A DNA stretch of 64,000 nt from Pseudotabrizicola alkalilacus (GTDB lineage Bacteria > Pseudomonadota > Alphaproteobacteria > Rhodobacterales > Rhodobacteraceae): the NCBI RefSeq assembly GCF_003443995.1, contig NZ_QWEY01000012.1, positions 1-64,000 of the forward strand, written 5' to 3'. This document shows positions 27,105-36,708 of the stretch, in pieces. Below the pieces are notes generated by a model that searched no databases, had not been told where the DNA came from, and was given only the letters and a program-made list of their open reading frames with translations. The first letter of the stretch is position 1. Each line of letters starts with the position of its first letter. A program made the translations under genes and the position numbers.

Positions 27105-28171
27105 GGCAGATACTCCGGATTTGAAACGTCAAATGTCGCATAGTAAAAGCGACCAGGCTGTGCTTGAAATGCAAGTACACAACTCATCGGAAGCTTGGCT
27201 CCTGGCGCGGCTGTTGTATTGTTGATATTCACGACCCCGGTAACGCTGTCTACAATGAACCCGTTTCCGTCGTAGCGAATCTCGATCTGCGCAAAGATCG
27301 TCTTTCCATTGCTGACATTTGGCTTTGCAATTCTTTTGCTCTTTGATATCTCGCTGATGTTCCCGCCAATAACTATTCTAGCGCGATGCCGATCGCGGAG
27401 AAGTACCCGCTCAAAAGCTTGAACTACATCTGAGATGGCTGGACGATTTTCCGGGTTGCCGTCGAGGCAGCGCTGTAGGATCGGCATCAGCACGGCATCT
27501 AAACCGACCAGATGGGAAGACACGACTGTTGGAGCGGGAGCAGGTGGGACGCATTTCAAAGATGGTGGGAGCCCCGCCTTTACGATGGATAATGCAAGCA
27601 CAGCAAACGAATAAACGTCGGTAGCTGTCGTAAACAGAACAGGCGGCTTTTGAAGGAGCTCAGGTGCCATATAGGGGAGAAAGCCGTAGGCACCCTTTGT
27701 GGAGTTGTCTACGCCCACCTCTCGCGAAAGTCCGAAATCGATTATTTTGACTAGGCCATCTTTCGTTACTCTTATGTTGTTTGGCTTAATGTCTCGATGC
27801 ACTATTCCCGCTGAATGAATTTCCTCAAGCCCCTTTGCGATTTGCCAAAGTGTTGAGTAGTAGCGCTGGTCTATGTCGAATTCGCCTTCTTTAAGGTCCT
27901 CTCCCTCGATGTGTTCGAGCACTAAGCAATCATAAACTTTGCCGTGACTTTCAAAACTAAGTATGTCGAGCAATTGAACGACGTGATTAGATCGAACTTT
28001 AAGAAGTGCCTTTTGCTTGTCCTTAAGTCGCTTAGGGTCAGATTTGTCCTGCAGAGTTTTTATTACGACTGATCTATCTAGTCGTGTGTCTGTGCAGGTA
28101 TAGGTTACGCTCATGCCCCCGGGTTTCATTGCTCCGGTTGCTTCGTATCGACCACAAATCAGCATGCTCAC
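27101..28171 (-). CDS. Ser/Thr protein kinase, soluble
   Basis: 356 aa. Hanks-type kinase at about 7-265 with Lys in SVVIKTL, GIVHRDIKPNNI, IIDFGLS and PYMAPELL. The tail of about 90 residues is beta-rich (AQIEIRYDGNGFIVDSVTG, GVVNINNTTAAPG) and could be another small OB-like fold, but that is a weak match. The start is GTG at 28171, overlapping the phosphatase stop as GTGA, or ATG two codons later. It is paired with a second, different kinase downstream, so the two may phosphorylate each other or split targets. Confidence 0.83.
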   Translation of the reverse strand: MSMLICGRYEATGAMKPGGMSVTYTCTDTRLDRSVVIKTLQDKSDPKRLKDKQKALLKVRSNHVVQLLDILSFESHGKVYDCLVLEHIEGEDLKEGEFDIDQRYYSTLWQIAKGLEEIHSAGIVHRDIKPNNIRVTKDGLVKIIDFGLSREVGVDNSTKGAYGFLPYMAPELLQKPPVLFTTATDVYSFAVLALSIVKAGLPPSLKCVPPAPAPTVVSSHLVGLDAVLMPILQRCLDGNPENRPAISDVVQAFERVLLRDRHRARIVIGGNISEISKSKRIAKPNVSNGKTIFAQIEIRYDGNGFIVDSVTGVVNINNTTAAPGAKLPMSCVLAFQAQPGRFYYATFDVSNPEYLP

Positions 28172-29235
28172 TTCTCACCGTCTTCGCCAAAGCCCATGAT
28201 GATTTGGCTTTCCTTCTTTCGTCGCGTGCTTCCCGTCCTGGACTTGCGTGGCTTTGTCTTGTCCGCTTCTCGTGTGTTTGCCGGGGACTTAGTCGATTGT
28301 GCTGCTTGGTCCGGTGGTTTGGCAGTCGAAGGGATATCTGAACGAACTGATTGTGGCGCGGCAGGTGGAGCTTGGGCATGACTTGGTCCGGCCGAGCCGA
28401 ACCATGAGATCTTCAGTTGGCCGGAACTGGACCAGATCGAGACGTCCGCATTGTTTTGCCCTCTGAGGGATGCCTGAGTCTCCGCTACGTCGAGGAAGAT
28501 TGCTGTCGCGTTGTCGACACCACCTATCCAGTTCGATACATCAACAATCCTAGAAACAAGTTCGTCCTTGCCTTTGGCGCCTCGATGGAGCTGTTCAATC
28601 AAATTGTCGCCGATCATGTGGGCCCCATCACTAGTGATAAGAAGCCCACCGACCTCCATGTCTTCAACAGTTTTGATATGCGGTACGATTGGTCCCTGCA
28701 TGCCCAAGTACTGCAGAAGGCCTCGACCTTCTGATCCGAATGCCTCTTCCATGGTGTCATCTACGGTCAGGCGTTTTAACCGCTTGGCATTAGTTTGTGA
28801 CGAAAAGGCATAAATGCGTGAGTCGCCGACATTCAGACTGACTATTCGATTCGCCTCAAGCAAGCATGCGGAAATGGTTGCCCCGCTTTGAGGATACTGC
28901 TTTCGGATCGCTGCGCTTGCAGCCTGCACGGATCGTTCGAGGCGCCGCTCAGGAAATTCCTTTCTCTCTTGAACCATCGTAAAGAAAAAGTTGGCCAACC
29001 CTATAGATGCGGCCTGCGCTCCATGCGCATGACCACCCATGCCGTCACACAATGCAGCGCAAATAAATCCATGACCGTTAGTTGACGACACAACGCGAAG
29101 TATGCCTGCGCGATCTTGGTTCTCGTTTCTTTGCTTTCCTACGTCAGTAACGATGGAGCCGAATGGGCCAACGGAAAGGCTCGATCGGGGGCCGCCGATC
29201 CCATCAATCCATTCGTGAATGCTCTCCAAGATCAA
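28168..29235 (-). CDS. PP2C-family protein phosphatase
   Basis: 355 aa. Metal-dependent phosphatase core at about 22-250 with the PP2C motifs NENQDRAG, CDGMGGHAHG, LNVGDSRIY, LLITSDGAHM and GVDNATAIF. After 265 comes a Pro/Ala/Lys-rich, apparently disordered tail. No ATG is available before the core: the likely start is TTG at 29235 (or 29229) with AAAGGA about ten bases upstream. First gene of the three-gene operon; it would reverse phosphorylation made by the two kinases. Base composition is lower in GC than the prophage next door. Confidence 0.85.
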   Translation of the reverse strand: MILESIHEWIDGIGGPRSSLSVGPFGSIVTDVGKQRNENQDRAGILRVVSSTNGHGFICAALCDGMGGHAHGAQAASIGLANFFFTMVQERKEFPERRLERSVQAASAAIRKQYPQSGATISACLLEANRIVSLNVGDSRIYAFSSQTNAKRLKRLTVDDTMEEAFGSEGRGLLQYLGMQGPIVPHIKTVEDMEVGGLLITSDGAHMIGDNLIEQLHRGAKGKDELVSRIVDVSNWIGGVDNATAIFLDVAETQASLRGQNNADVSIWSSSGQLKISWFGSAGPSHAQAPPAAPQSVRSDIPSTAKPPDQAAQSTKSPANTREADKTKPRKSRTGSTRRKKESQIIMGFGEDGEK

Positions 29236-29368
29236 AGTGAGATTGTCCTTTTACTAGCTTTTCGACACCGGTTAAGCGTCGGAAAGGCCGATCGTTCCTG
29301 ACGTTAGCCGACTATCGCCCGGTTCCGCAAGTTGCCAGGGTGGCGTCTGCGTGTCTGTACTGGTTGAT

Positions 29369-29605
29369 CTAAGCCCTATTACCCTGTTCTTTAACCACAT
29401 ACCCAGCCGCGAAGTTCACCGCCCCCTGCGCAAGCGCAAGTCCACCCGCCACAAGGGACGCCCCCACCTCCCCACCGCAGGCTTCGGACAGCCCCGGCAG
29501 CCAGGGCGCGATGATCGCGGCCACGATCGGGCCGAGGAGGCTCGTCCAGCCGACAGCTGCCATCTTGCGGGTGGGGCGAAGAGTGGGTTGGTTGATCAGG
29601 TTCAT
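29369..29605 (-). CDS. Small membrane protein, probable holin
   Basis: 78 aa with two predicted membrane segments (SLLGPIVAAIIAPWL and GASLVAGGLALAQGAV). It lies 23 bases after the lysis amidase, the usual place for a holin in related phages. No sequence motif proves holin function. ATG with GGAGAGACC upstream. Confidence 0.6.
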   Translation of the reverse strand: MNLINQPTLRPTRKMAAVGWTSLLGPIVAAIIAPWLPGLSEACGGEVGASLVAGGLALAQGAVNFAAGYVVKEQGNRA

Positions 29606-29628
29606 GTTGGTCTCTCCTTTGATGGGTT

Positions 29629-30069
29629 TCAGGCCCGGTTGATCCAGTTGCGCACGACGAAGCCCGGGCAGGCTTTGGCGGCGTGGTCGTTGTGACCGGT
29701 GATGCGGGTAATGGCGGTCTCGGCGCGGATCGCGTCGATCTGGGCCCGCGTGGCTCGATCTTGGGCGACTGTGAAGTTCCGCTCGAAGGGATCAGTGGCG
29801 GCCGAACCGGCCCCGCCGATCAGACAGATATGGATCACGCCGCGGTTGTGGCCTTCGAGCCCGGCGCCGATTTCGGTCTCGGCGCGGCCGGGCAGGATCG
29901 CACCGTCGCGATCGATCAGGTGGTGGTAGCCGATCTTGCGCCAGCCGCGCTCTTCGCGGTGCCAGCGGTCGATCTCTTTGCGCTTGGCCGTGAGGGGCTG
30001 CCCCCGCATCCAGTCGGGTGCGGTTGCGGCACAATGGATGGTGGCGGTGACGTTCTTGCGCGCCTCCAC
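29629..30069 (-). CDS. Phage lysis N-acetylmuramoyl-L-alanine amidase, 5' end fused to capsid sequence
   Basis: Amidase_2-type peptidoglycan amidase. Zinc-site blocks are IHCAAT at the start and TGHNDHAAKACPGF near the end, with RKIGYHHLIDRDG between. The first dozen codons (VEARKNVTAT and the in-frame codons before them, GVRSVEARK) match the end of a phage major capsid protein, so the native amidase start was lost when a deletion joined the two genes. Reading could still begin at GTG 30069. A second, broken copy of the central part lies at 39216-39386. Confidence 0.75.
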   Translation of the reverse strand: MEARKNVTATIHCAATAPDWMRGQPLTAKRKEIDRWHREERGWRKIGYHHLIDRDGAILPGRAETEIGAGLEGHNRGVIHICLIGGAGSAATDPFERNFTVAQDRATRAQIDAIRAETAITRITGHNDHAAKACPGFVVRNWINRA

Positions 30070-31757
30070 CGACCGGACGCCGGGCGGGGTGATGATGTAG
30101 CGCGGCAGGACGCTGATCTGGCGGCCTCAAGGCCCCGCTGGTTGCCAAAGAGGCGATAGGCCTCGGCGAGGGTGGTTTCAGAAATCGTGCCCGCCGTGCC
30201 GAGGTTGGCGTGGGAGGCGTGAAAGAGCGGGTTGCCGTCGGCCATGTTCGGGTTGGTCGAGAAGATCGAATAGACCAGATCGCTTTCCAGATCGGCCGCG
30301 GCGGCGCCGAAGGCTGAAGGGATACGGGTGAAGGCGTCGAGATCGTCGTTGATCAGGGTTTGACGGGTGATGCCCACGATCCGGCCATAGGTCACCAGCG
30401 CATAGACCTCTCGGCTTTCGCCGATCGTGCCATAGGTGAACTCGCCCGATTCCGGCACGCGCAGCAGGTCTGGCGCGCCGCCGAGCTGATTGCGGGCCAC
30501 GGGCTTGAAGTCGGTGATGACGGCTTGCCGCGCCCAGGCGGTGAAGGTGCGGGGCGTGGTGTCATAGGCGGCGCGCAGCGTCTTGTTGGCGACATTCGCC
30601 AGGATCAAGGGAAAGTCACTGGTCGAGTGCAGACCCGAACGGCCGATCAGGGCCTCGGTGGCGAGTTCCATCTTCGACATGCCGCGGGTGGCGATGCCGC
30701 GCCGGTCAAGCGCGTGGCGGGCCAGTTCGAGAAGGGTCAGGCCGCGGAATTCCCGGGCGCGGTCTGTCAACTGCGCCCGGCCGGGGTTGTGGCGGTGCAG
30801 CAGGGCCTCGGACATGGCGTCGCGATAGGCGGCGTCGGTCGCGCCGGTGCGGCGTGCCGTCGCCGCCACAGGTTCCGATCCCCGGGCCGCCGGGGCATCG
30901 GCGTCGGCCAGCTTGTCGAGGATCGCAGCCCGGGCGGCGTCGAGCGAGAGGCCGCGGCGGATCAGGTCGGCGGCAAAGCCTGCGCCCAGCGCGTGGCGTT
31001 CGCAAAGTGCCAGCACCTCGGCCGCGGCGCGGTTTGCCTCCGTGCGAATGGCATCAGGGCTGGGGTCTGCCGCAGGCGGCGTGACGGGCGCGGCGCGGGT
31101 TTCGGCGGACGCGTCGACTTCGGGGATCTGGGTCTCGGGCATGGTGGTCCTCGTCTGGTTCGGGGAAAGGGCGGGCGCATCGGCCCGGGTCAGGAGGCAG
31201 GGGGTCAGAGTTTCAGGTCGCGCATCGGTGCTGCGGATATGCGCCCCGGGATCGGCGGGCATGGCGACGGCGGAGATTTCCATCGGCTCCCAGTCGATGG
31301 CCCGCCACAACTCGCGCTGGCCTTGGGCTTTCGTGATGTCGTAGCGGTGGACCCTGTAGCCGACGGAGACGGCCGAGACCGTGCCATCCATGATCCGCTG
31401 GACGATCGGGGCGGCATCCGGCGCCGAGGTCAACCGCACCCGGGCAGAGCCCTGGCCGCCCTCGATCCGCGCTGTGCCGGGCAGGACGGCGCCCACGACG
31501 GATTCCAGCCCCCAGGATCGGTGCGAGTCGAGGAACGGCGCGCCTGCATTCAGGCGTTCCATCCGCACCGCGCCGGGGGTGACGACCAGTTCTTCGTCAT
31601 ATTCGACGACATCGTCCCAGCCCTCATAGCGCCGCCGCTGGACGGTGGCGCCGGTGGTCCAGATCACGTCGATCGTCATGTCGTCGCCCTCGCCGCGGAC
31701 AAGCCGCAGCGAGGCCTCCCGCGTGATCAGCGGGAGGTTCAGGGTTTCCGGGGGCAT
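29916..31757 (-). pseudogene. Prohead protease/major capsid fusion protein, 3' truncated by frameshift and deletion
   Basis: The start is MPPETLNLPL. Residues about 1-170 are an HK97-type prohead protease (His in FLDSHRSWGL, Ser in VSAVSVGYRVH). From about 230 comes the major capsid part (FPLILANVANKTLRAAYDTT, ARNQLGGAPDLLRVPESGEF). After FGNQRGLEAA near 30125 the frame shifts; the correct frame reads QISVLPRYIITPPGVRSVEA and runs straight into the amidase. So the capsid lacks its last part. Such protease-capsid fusions are normal in some phages; the truncation is not. Confidence 0.8.
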
Positions 31758-31762
31758 GGTGG

Positions 31763-33286
31763 TTACCTTTCGCCGGGGGGCGGGCTGCTGCCGCCTGCGT
31801 CCACGGCTTGCGCCAGACCCGCGCGGCTGACGCGGCGGGGATCGGCGTCGAAGATCAGGCCCAGCTGATCGAAGAGAGCGGCATATTTCTGCCATTCCTC
31901 GACAACCTCGCGGGGGTCATAGCCGCGGCGTGCGATCTGCTGGGCGGGGGTGGAGAACCCGGCGCGGACCTCCAACAGATCGGCAGTCACGTCCTGCAGC
32001 GGGTTCACGCTTTCGAACCGGGGCGGGGCCCATTCGACCGCGATCTCCGGTTGCGGCAGGCTACCGGCTGTCCAAGCGGCCTCCATCACCCAGTCCCAGA
32101 TGCGCTGGCAGAACATCGGGATCACCACCTGCCACTGGACTGCCTCCACCATCCGGCGGAACTCGTGCAGGCCCACGCGGGAGGAGGCGAAGTTCACTTG
32201 GCTCAAGTCGCCGGTCATCAGCTCATAGGGCACCCGGAACCCGGCCGAGATGATGTGCTGCTGCACCCGGTTCCATTCATAGATGCCCGAGGTCGAGGCG
32301 GGCGTGTTGAACTTGATGTCCTTGCCGTTCCGGACATAGCCGATCAAGCCGGGCTCGAACTGTTCGATCCGGTTGCCATCGGCATCCTGGACCACCGGCG
32401 CCATGGATTGCTGATCCTCGTCGGCACCAAAGACGAAGCCCACCATCGAGGCCTCGATCTTCTTCCGCACCAGTTCGGCCGTCTGCCAGTCGCCCAACTC
32501 GCGCAGGGCCCTCATTGCAGGCACGCCCCAAGGCACGCCGCGGTTCTGCACCCGCTGGCGTTCGAAGAGATGGGCGACGCCTTCCGCTCCGACCCGCAAA
32601 GATTCAAACCGGCGGCCAAAGACCGGCATCGCATCGCCCGGATGGTCGGGGAACACCCAGTAGCCCCGGCGACGGCCCAGCGCGTCGTATTCGATCCCCT
32701 GAACGATCCGCCCACCATCCGGCCGGTTGTCAAACTTGGCCCCGTCGAGGTGATCGGCCTCGTTGAGCTGGATCTGCACCGGGGAGGCGAGGCGATCACT
32801 GGCGCGGCGGCGACGGCGCAGGGCGAACACTTCGCCGCCTTCGATCATTTCGCGCACGGCAAGGGCGGTCAGGCCGTGGAAATCGGTATGCCCATCGGCA
32901 TCAGCCCGCGGCGCCCAGCGCTTCCAAAGATCATCGGCAAGCTTGTTCAGCGCCGGATCGGCCGCCGCGGCCCGGGGACGAATGCCTGTGCCGACGATGT
33001 TTGACACCAAAACCTGCACGGCTTTGGCGGCGAGCGGGTCGTTGCGAACGAGATCGCGCATCCGGTCGCGCAGCGCTCCGCCTGCGACGGCAATTTCCGC
33101 GTCGGCGGCCGTGCTGCCCGCGCGCCAGCCATCCGTGCCACGGCCACGGGCGGCGGCATCATGGCCGCGGCGCAGATTGGCGATCGCCACCCGGGCGGCA
33201 TAGCGCCGCGCGGCCGTGCGGGGCGCAACCGTGGCGACTATCCGATCGATCACGCCCCAAGGCACATCGGGTGGGGTGGGTTTCAT
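31763..33286 (-). CDS. Phage portal protein, lambda family
   Basis: 507 aa, the dodecameric DNA-entry ring of the head. Family blocks include NDPLAAKAVQVLVSNIVGTG, VPYELMTGDLSQVNFASSRV and QWQVVIPMFCQRIWDWVMEA. Length is typical. It overlaps the gpW-like gene by four bases and ends five bases before the protease/capsid start. The gene appears intact although the phage is not. Confidence 0.93.
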   Translation of the reverse strand: MKPTPPDVPWGVIDRIVATVAPRTAARRYAARVAIANLRRGHDAAARGRGTDGWRAGSTAADAEIAVAGGALRDRMRDLVRNDPLAAKAVQVLVSNIVGTGIRPRAAAADPALNKLADDLWKRWAPRADADGHTDFHGLTALAVREMIEGGEVFALRRRRRASDRLASPVQIQLNEADHLDGAKFDNRPDGGRIVQGIEYDALGRRRGYWVFPDHPGDAMPVFGRRFESLRVGAEGVAHLFERQRVQNRGVPWGVPAMRALRELGDWQTAELVRKKIEASMVGFVFGADEDQQSMAPVVQDADGNRIEQFEPGLIGYVRNGKDIKFNTPASTSGIYEWNRVQQHIISAGFRVPYELMTGDLSQVNFASSRVGLHEFRRMVEAVQWQVVIPMFCQRIWDWVMEAAWTAGSLPQPEIAVEWAPPRFESVNPLQDVTADLLEVRAGFSTPAQQIARRGYDPREVVEEWQKYAALFDQLGLIFDADPRRVSRAGLAQAVDAGGSSPPPGER

Positions 33287-33501
33287 GTGCGGCCCCGACT
33301 GAAGCTGGCCTTGCCCGCGACAGGGCGCGACCCGCCGGAACTGGCGGCCATCTGGCCTTCGATGAAGCGGATGCGGGCTAGAAGATCGGCGGCATTGCCA
33401 TAGGTCAGCCGCCGCCCGTCATATTCCACCACCAAGGCCCCGGCAGCGTAGGCGCGGCGTAGCGCATCAAGTTCGGCTTGCGAGAAGGACATCAGAGCCA
33501 T
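33283..33501 (-). CDS. gpW-like head-tail joining protein
   Basis: 72 aa, small and polar, with the pattern SQAELDALRRAYAAGALVVE and LTYGNAADLLARIRFIEG of gpW-like joining proteins. It sits between terminase and portal genes with overlaps on both sides, the standard position. Confidence 0.8.
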   Translation of the reverse strand: MALMSFSQAELDALRRAYAAGALVVEYDGRRLTYGNAADLLARIRFIEGQMAASSGGSRPVAGKASFSRGRT

Positions 33502-35474
33502 TTTCCACGTCGGGGCCCAAGCCAGCCGGTTGGCCGCTTCGGGGCAGATTGCGGTTGCGGTCGGTCAGGTTGACCGGCGGGGGTGGTGGCAGGCCTTGCT
33601 GGCCCGATCTGTTCTTCCAGCGCTTCCCAGCGGGCGTTGTCCCAGCGATCGATGCCCATCAGCCAGGCGGCGGCGCGGGCATAAACCCGGCAGTCGAGGG
33701 CCTCGTTGCGCTCCCGGGTCTGTTCCCATTCGAGCTTCTGATAGCCGGTGCGGGTCTTGCGGGTGACCAGCTGCTCGGAGGTCAGCTGCTTCACCCATTC
33801 GGCCGTGGTGCCTTTCGGGATATGGACAAAGCCCGCGGGCCAATCGGCCCCGGCCGCCCGTTCCTCGTCCGTCGGCGCGGCCAGGCGCAGGAAACGGTAG
33901 GTCTCGGCCTTGAACACGGCGCCTGCCACTTTCCAAAGCCGGACACCACGCCGGAGTTTGCGGCCGCCTTCGGTGGTTTCGACGTAGGTGGGACCATCGA
34001 CCGGGGTGGATCGGTCAAATCCGGCCACGCCCTTGACGGCGATCACCTGCCCGTGCCCGGCCTGGCGCACCCAGGCATAGACCGCGTCGGTCGTGGCCCC
34101 GTCGCCGGAGTCGATCGCCACCCGTGCCAGTGCCATTCGGGCGCCGGAGGCGTGTTCCCATGTCATGCCGAGGAACTCGTTCAGATCGGCCCAGACCTCG
34201 GCCCGGGCGGTGTCGCCTTCCAGAACCACATGATCGACGAGCCAAGAGCGCAAGTTTCGCCCCCAACCCCAGACGTCGATCTCGATCCGGTCGCGCTGGA
34301 CATCGATCCCGGCGGTCAGGATCAGCACACCGGCAGGGGCACGGCCCAATTGCCAATCTTCGCGCCGCTCATAAAGCCGCTGCCAGTCCGGCGCTTCGCC
34401 CCGTTCCGCCCAGGTTTCCCCGAGGACGGTGTTCTTCACGGTTTTCAGGGCGGAGTCGTTGCCCTGTGCCTGATCCCAGCGCCGCGCGATCTCCTCCCAG
34501 GAGAGCCACCCCAACGGTGAATAGAGCCCCGAGATATGAAACCCGATCACGCCCGCGGTTTCGGCCGAGGCTTGCACGTCCGGAGCGGCGGTCGGCAGCC
34601 AGTCGGCCCCGTTCTCCTCATCCATCATCCATGTCTTGTGCCGTTCGGCGATCGGCGCCTCGCAATGTTCACACAGGTAAGCCGCGGTCTCTGGCCGCCC
34701 CTTCTCCCAGCGCAGCCGTTCGAACTTCAGCCATTGCAGCCCGCCGCAATGGGGGCAGGGGACGTGGTAGCGGCGCTGGTCGGTCAATTCGAACTCCCGC
34801 TCGATCCGGCTGAGGCCCTTGATCGTGGGCGTCGAGGCCAGGAAGATTTTCTTGCGGTGGCCAAAGCTGTCGGTGCGGGCCTCGGCCAGCGCCACCGGGT
34901 CACCTTCGCCCTCGAGATCGCCCGGATAGGCGTCGACCTCGTCCAGAAACAGCCAGCGGGCGGGCATCGACCGCAGGCCGACGGCCGAGTTTGCCCCGGT
35001 CAGCACCAACTGGCCGCCGGGGAAACGTTTGGCCAGCACCGTGTTTCCGGCGTCACGCGACCGCGCGGGCAGAACGAGGGCCCGCAGATCGGGGCTTTCC
35101 TCAATCAGGGGTTCGATCCGCTGCTGGCTGAGGCGCTTGGCCAGATCGGTCGTTGGCTGCACCGCCAGGATCGGTCCCGGCGCACGGTGGATGCAGAAGC
35201 CGATCCAGTTATTCCCGGCCTCGGTCGCCCCAACCTGCGTCGACTTCATGAACACCACCCGCTGCGCCGGGTTGTTCGGCGACAGGGCCTCCATGATCGC
35301 CTTGAGGTAAGGCGTCCGGCTGGTCCGATAGGGCCCGGTCTCGGACGCAGCCCGCGACGACAGGATGCGGTGTCGGTCGGCCCATTCGGCCACGGTCTGG
35401 GCCGGATCGGGCGCCAATCCCCGCGCCCAGGCGATGGCGATATCCTCGGCCCCCTCAAAACTAGCGAAGTTCAA
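33492..35474 (-). CDS. Phage terminase large subunit, GpA family
   Basis: 660-aa DNA packaging motor. The ATPase region has VFMKSTQVGATEAGNNW (Walker A-like) and RWLFLDEVDAYPGDLEGEG (Walker B and acidic residue); the nuclease region follows with GIDVQRDRIEIDVWGWG and IDSGDGATTDAVYAWV. A zinc-like cysteine set (CPHCGG, CEHCEA) lies at about 240-270. The start appears to be TTG at 35474, with GGAGG six bases upstream; no ATG is nearby. Intact. Confidence 0.93.
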   Translation of the reverse strand: MNFASFEGAEDIAIAWARGLAPDPAQTVAEWADRHRILSSRAASETGPYRTSRTPYLKAIMEALSPNNPAQRVVFMKSTQVGATEAGNNWIGFCIHRAPGPILAVQPTTDLAKRLSQQRIEPLIEESPDLRALVLPARSRDAGNTVLAKRFPGGQLVLTGANSAVGLRSMPARWLFLDEVDAYPGDLEGEGDPVALAEARTDSFGHRKKIFLASTPTIKGLSRIEREFELTDQRRYHVPCPHCGGLQWLKFERLRWEKGRPETAAYLCEHCEAPIAERHKTWMMDEENGADWLPTAAPDVQASAETAGVIGFHISGLYSPLGWLSWEEIARRWDQAQGNDSALKTVKNTVLGETWAERGEAPDWQRLYERREDWQLGRAPAGVLILTAGIDVQRDRIEIDVWGWGRNLRSWLVDHVVLEGDTARAEVWADLNEFLGMTWEHASGARMALARVAIDSGDGATTDAVYAWVRQAGHGQVIAVKGVAGFDRSTPVDGPTYVETTEGGRKLRRGVRLWKVAGAVFKAETYRFLRLAAPTDEERAAGADWPAGFVHIPKGTTAEWVKQLTSEQLVTRKTRTGYQKLEWEQTRERNEALDCRVYARAAAWLMGIDRWDNARWEALEEQIGPARPATTPAGQPDRPQPQSAPKRPTGWLGPRRGKWL

Positions 35475-35590
35475 CTTTGACCTCCGACATTTCGGCCAGA
35501 TGGCGGCGCAGGTAGCGCATCAGCACTTGTTCAACGGCATGCGGCTCGGCCCCGAGTTCGGCGGCGATGTCGGCTGCGACACGCGGCGGC
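35461..35590 (-). pseudogene. 3' fragment of a gene upstream of the terminase gene
   Basis: Minus-strand reading gives RVAADIAAELGAEPHAVEQV, then LMRYLRRHLAEMSEVKVELR and a stop overlapping the terminase start by 14 bases. The position suggests the end of a small terminase or packaging gene; its front is missing because a tail-fibre-like fragment has been joined on at about 35590. Confidence 0.45.
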
Positions 35591-36013
35591 CACTGTCGCC
35601 TCGATCCCGGCGCCTGCGTTGTTGATCAGCACCGCCGGGGTGTTCATCGACAGACGGTTGTAGCTGTCGGCCGTCGCGCCACCGAGGCCGAGAAGCTGCG
35701 CGGTCAGGTTGGCCTGGGGCATGCCGACCTGTGTCACCGCATTGGCGAAGGTGACGGTCGGCGTGTTCACGACCGTCGTGCCTGCGGCCCCCGCCGTGGT
35801 CGAGCCGATGTTGACGACGGTGGTCGATCCGGATGCGCCGCCGGTGCCGAGGTTCACGGTCTTGGTGACGCCGGTGGTCGTCGCCCCAGTGCCCATGCCG
35901 TAGGTAGCGGTCGTCGTCGTCGTGCCAATCGCTGCCGCGGCCGCCGAAACCGTGACGGTGCCTGACGCGGTCAGCGTACCCGAGAAAGTTTTGTTGCCGG
36001 TGCGCAAGCTGAA
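35591..36013 (-). pseudogene. Phage tail-fibre-like (DUF2793-type) fragment
   Basis: Minus-strand reading is Thr/Gly/Ala-rich and repetitive (GTGATTTGVTKTVNLGTGG, GSTTVVNIGSTTAGAAGTTV) followed by VTQVGMPQANLTAQLLGLGG and MNTPAVLINNAGAGIEATV, a wording I associate with Rhodobacterales phage proteins carrying a DUF2793 domain. It has neither start nor end and is joined out of place to the packaging region. Confidence 0.6.
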
Positions 36014-36045
36014 TGAACAGATCGCCTCAGACGACGGGGGCGGGT

Positions 36046-36426
36046 TCAGACCTTGATCTTTTCGACCAGCGTCACGCCCGGCAGGTCTTTGAAATGCGTA
36101 TCGCAGGTCAGCAGCGCCGCGCGACGCGAACGGGCGGTTGCCCAGACAATGGCATCTGCCGTGGCCAGCTTGTGGGCCCGGCAGGCTTCGGCGGCGGCCA
36201 GAGCGATCTCGGTGTCGAGCGGCACGACCTGACAGACCTGCGTGAAGGCGATCACCTGATCCGCCTTGTCCTCGCCAACTTCGCGCGCCAGCCACTTCGC
36301 CAGTTCCAGTTGCACCATGGTTGGCACCAGCCAGTCGGCCTGTTCGGGCAGATGTTCAGCCAGCTTCTCGCCGGTTAGGGATCCGATCAGCCATTCGATC
36401 CAGGCCGAGGTATCGACGAGGATCAT
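36046..36426 (-). CDS. vapC: VapC-like PIN-domain toxin
   Basis: 126-aa PIN-domain ribonuclease. The acidic active-site residues are visible in ILVDTSAWIEWL, QLELAKWL, LATADAIVWATA and LLTCDTHF. Overlaps its antitoxin by one base (TGATG). Type II toxin-antitoxin pairs of this kind cleave tRNA or rRNA when freed. It interrupts the phage debris and is probably maintained by its addictive effect. Confidence 0.92.
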   Translation of the reverse strand: MILVDTSAWIEWLIGSLTGEKLAEHLPEQADWLVPTMVQLELAKWLAREVGEDKADQVIAFTQVCQVVPLDTEIALAAAEACRAHKLATADAIVWATARSRRAALLTCDTHFKDLPGVTLVEKIKV

Positions 36427-36644
36427 CAGACTCGGTCTGCGCGGTCACGGTACTCCGTGGCAGACGCTCCGTGCGCGAAACCTTTCAGCGCCTCCCGCTT
36501 CGGGACCGGCACCAGAAGAACGCCCGTGCCCTTGGGAATGAAGGCAAAGGTCAGCCCCGCTTCCCAGTGTTGCGCGGCCCGGATCGCCTTGGGGATCGAG
36601 ATCTGGAACTTCGAGGACAGGGTCGCAGTCTCGGACATGATCAT
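36426..36644 (-). CDS. vapB: VapB-like AbrB-fold antitoxin
   Basis: 72-aa antitoxin. N-terminal swapped-hairpin AbrB/MazE DNA-binding domain: MSETATLSSKFQISIPKAIR. The C-terminal tail (about 50-72) is charged and would wrap the toxin. AAGGAG sits four bases before ATG 36644 and ten before the second ATG at 36638, so either may be used. First gene of the pair; likely represses the operon. Confidence 0.88.
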   Translation of the reverse strand: MIMSETATLSSKFQISIPKAIRAAQHWEAGLTFAFIPKGTGVLLVPVPKREALKGFAHGASATEYRDRADRV

Positions 36645-36708
36645 ACGTCTCCTTGATCGATGCAGATAACGTAAGACAAACACCCCCGAATATCAAGGCT
36701 GCTGACCT

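Noticed and set aside
30360-31868. 502-codon plus-strand open frame
   Set aside because: It is fully antisense to the protease/capsid gene, with low-complexity Gly/Arg composition and no recognisable domain.
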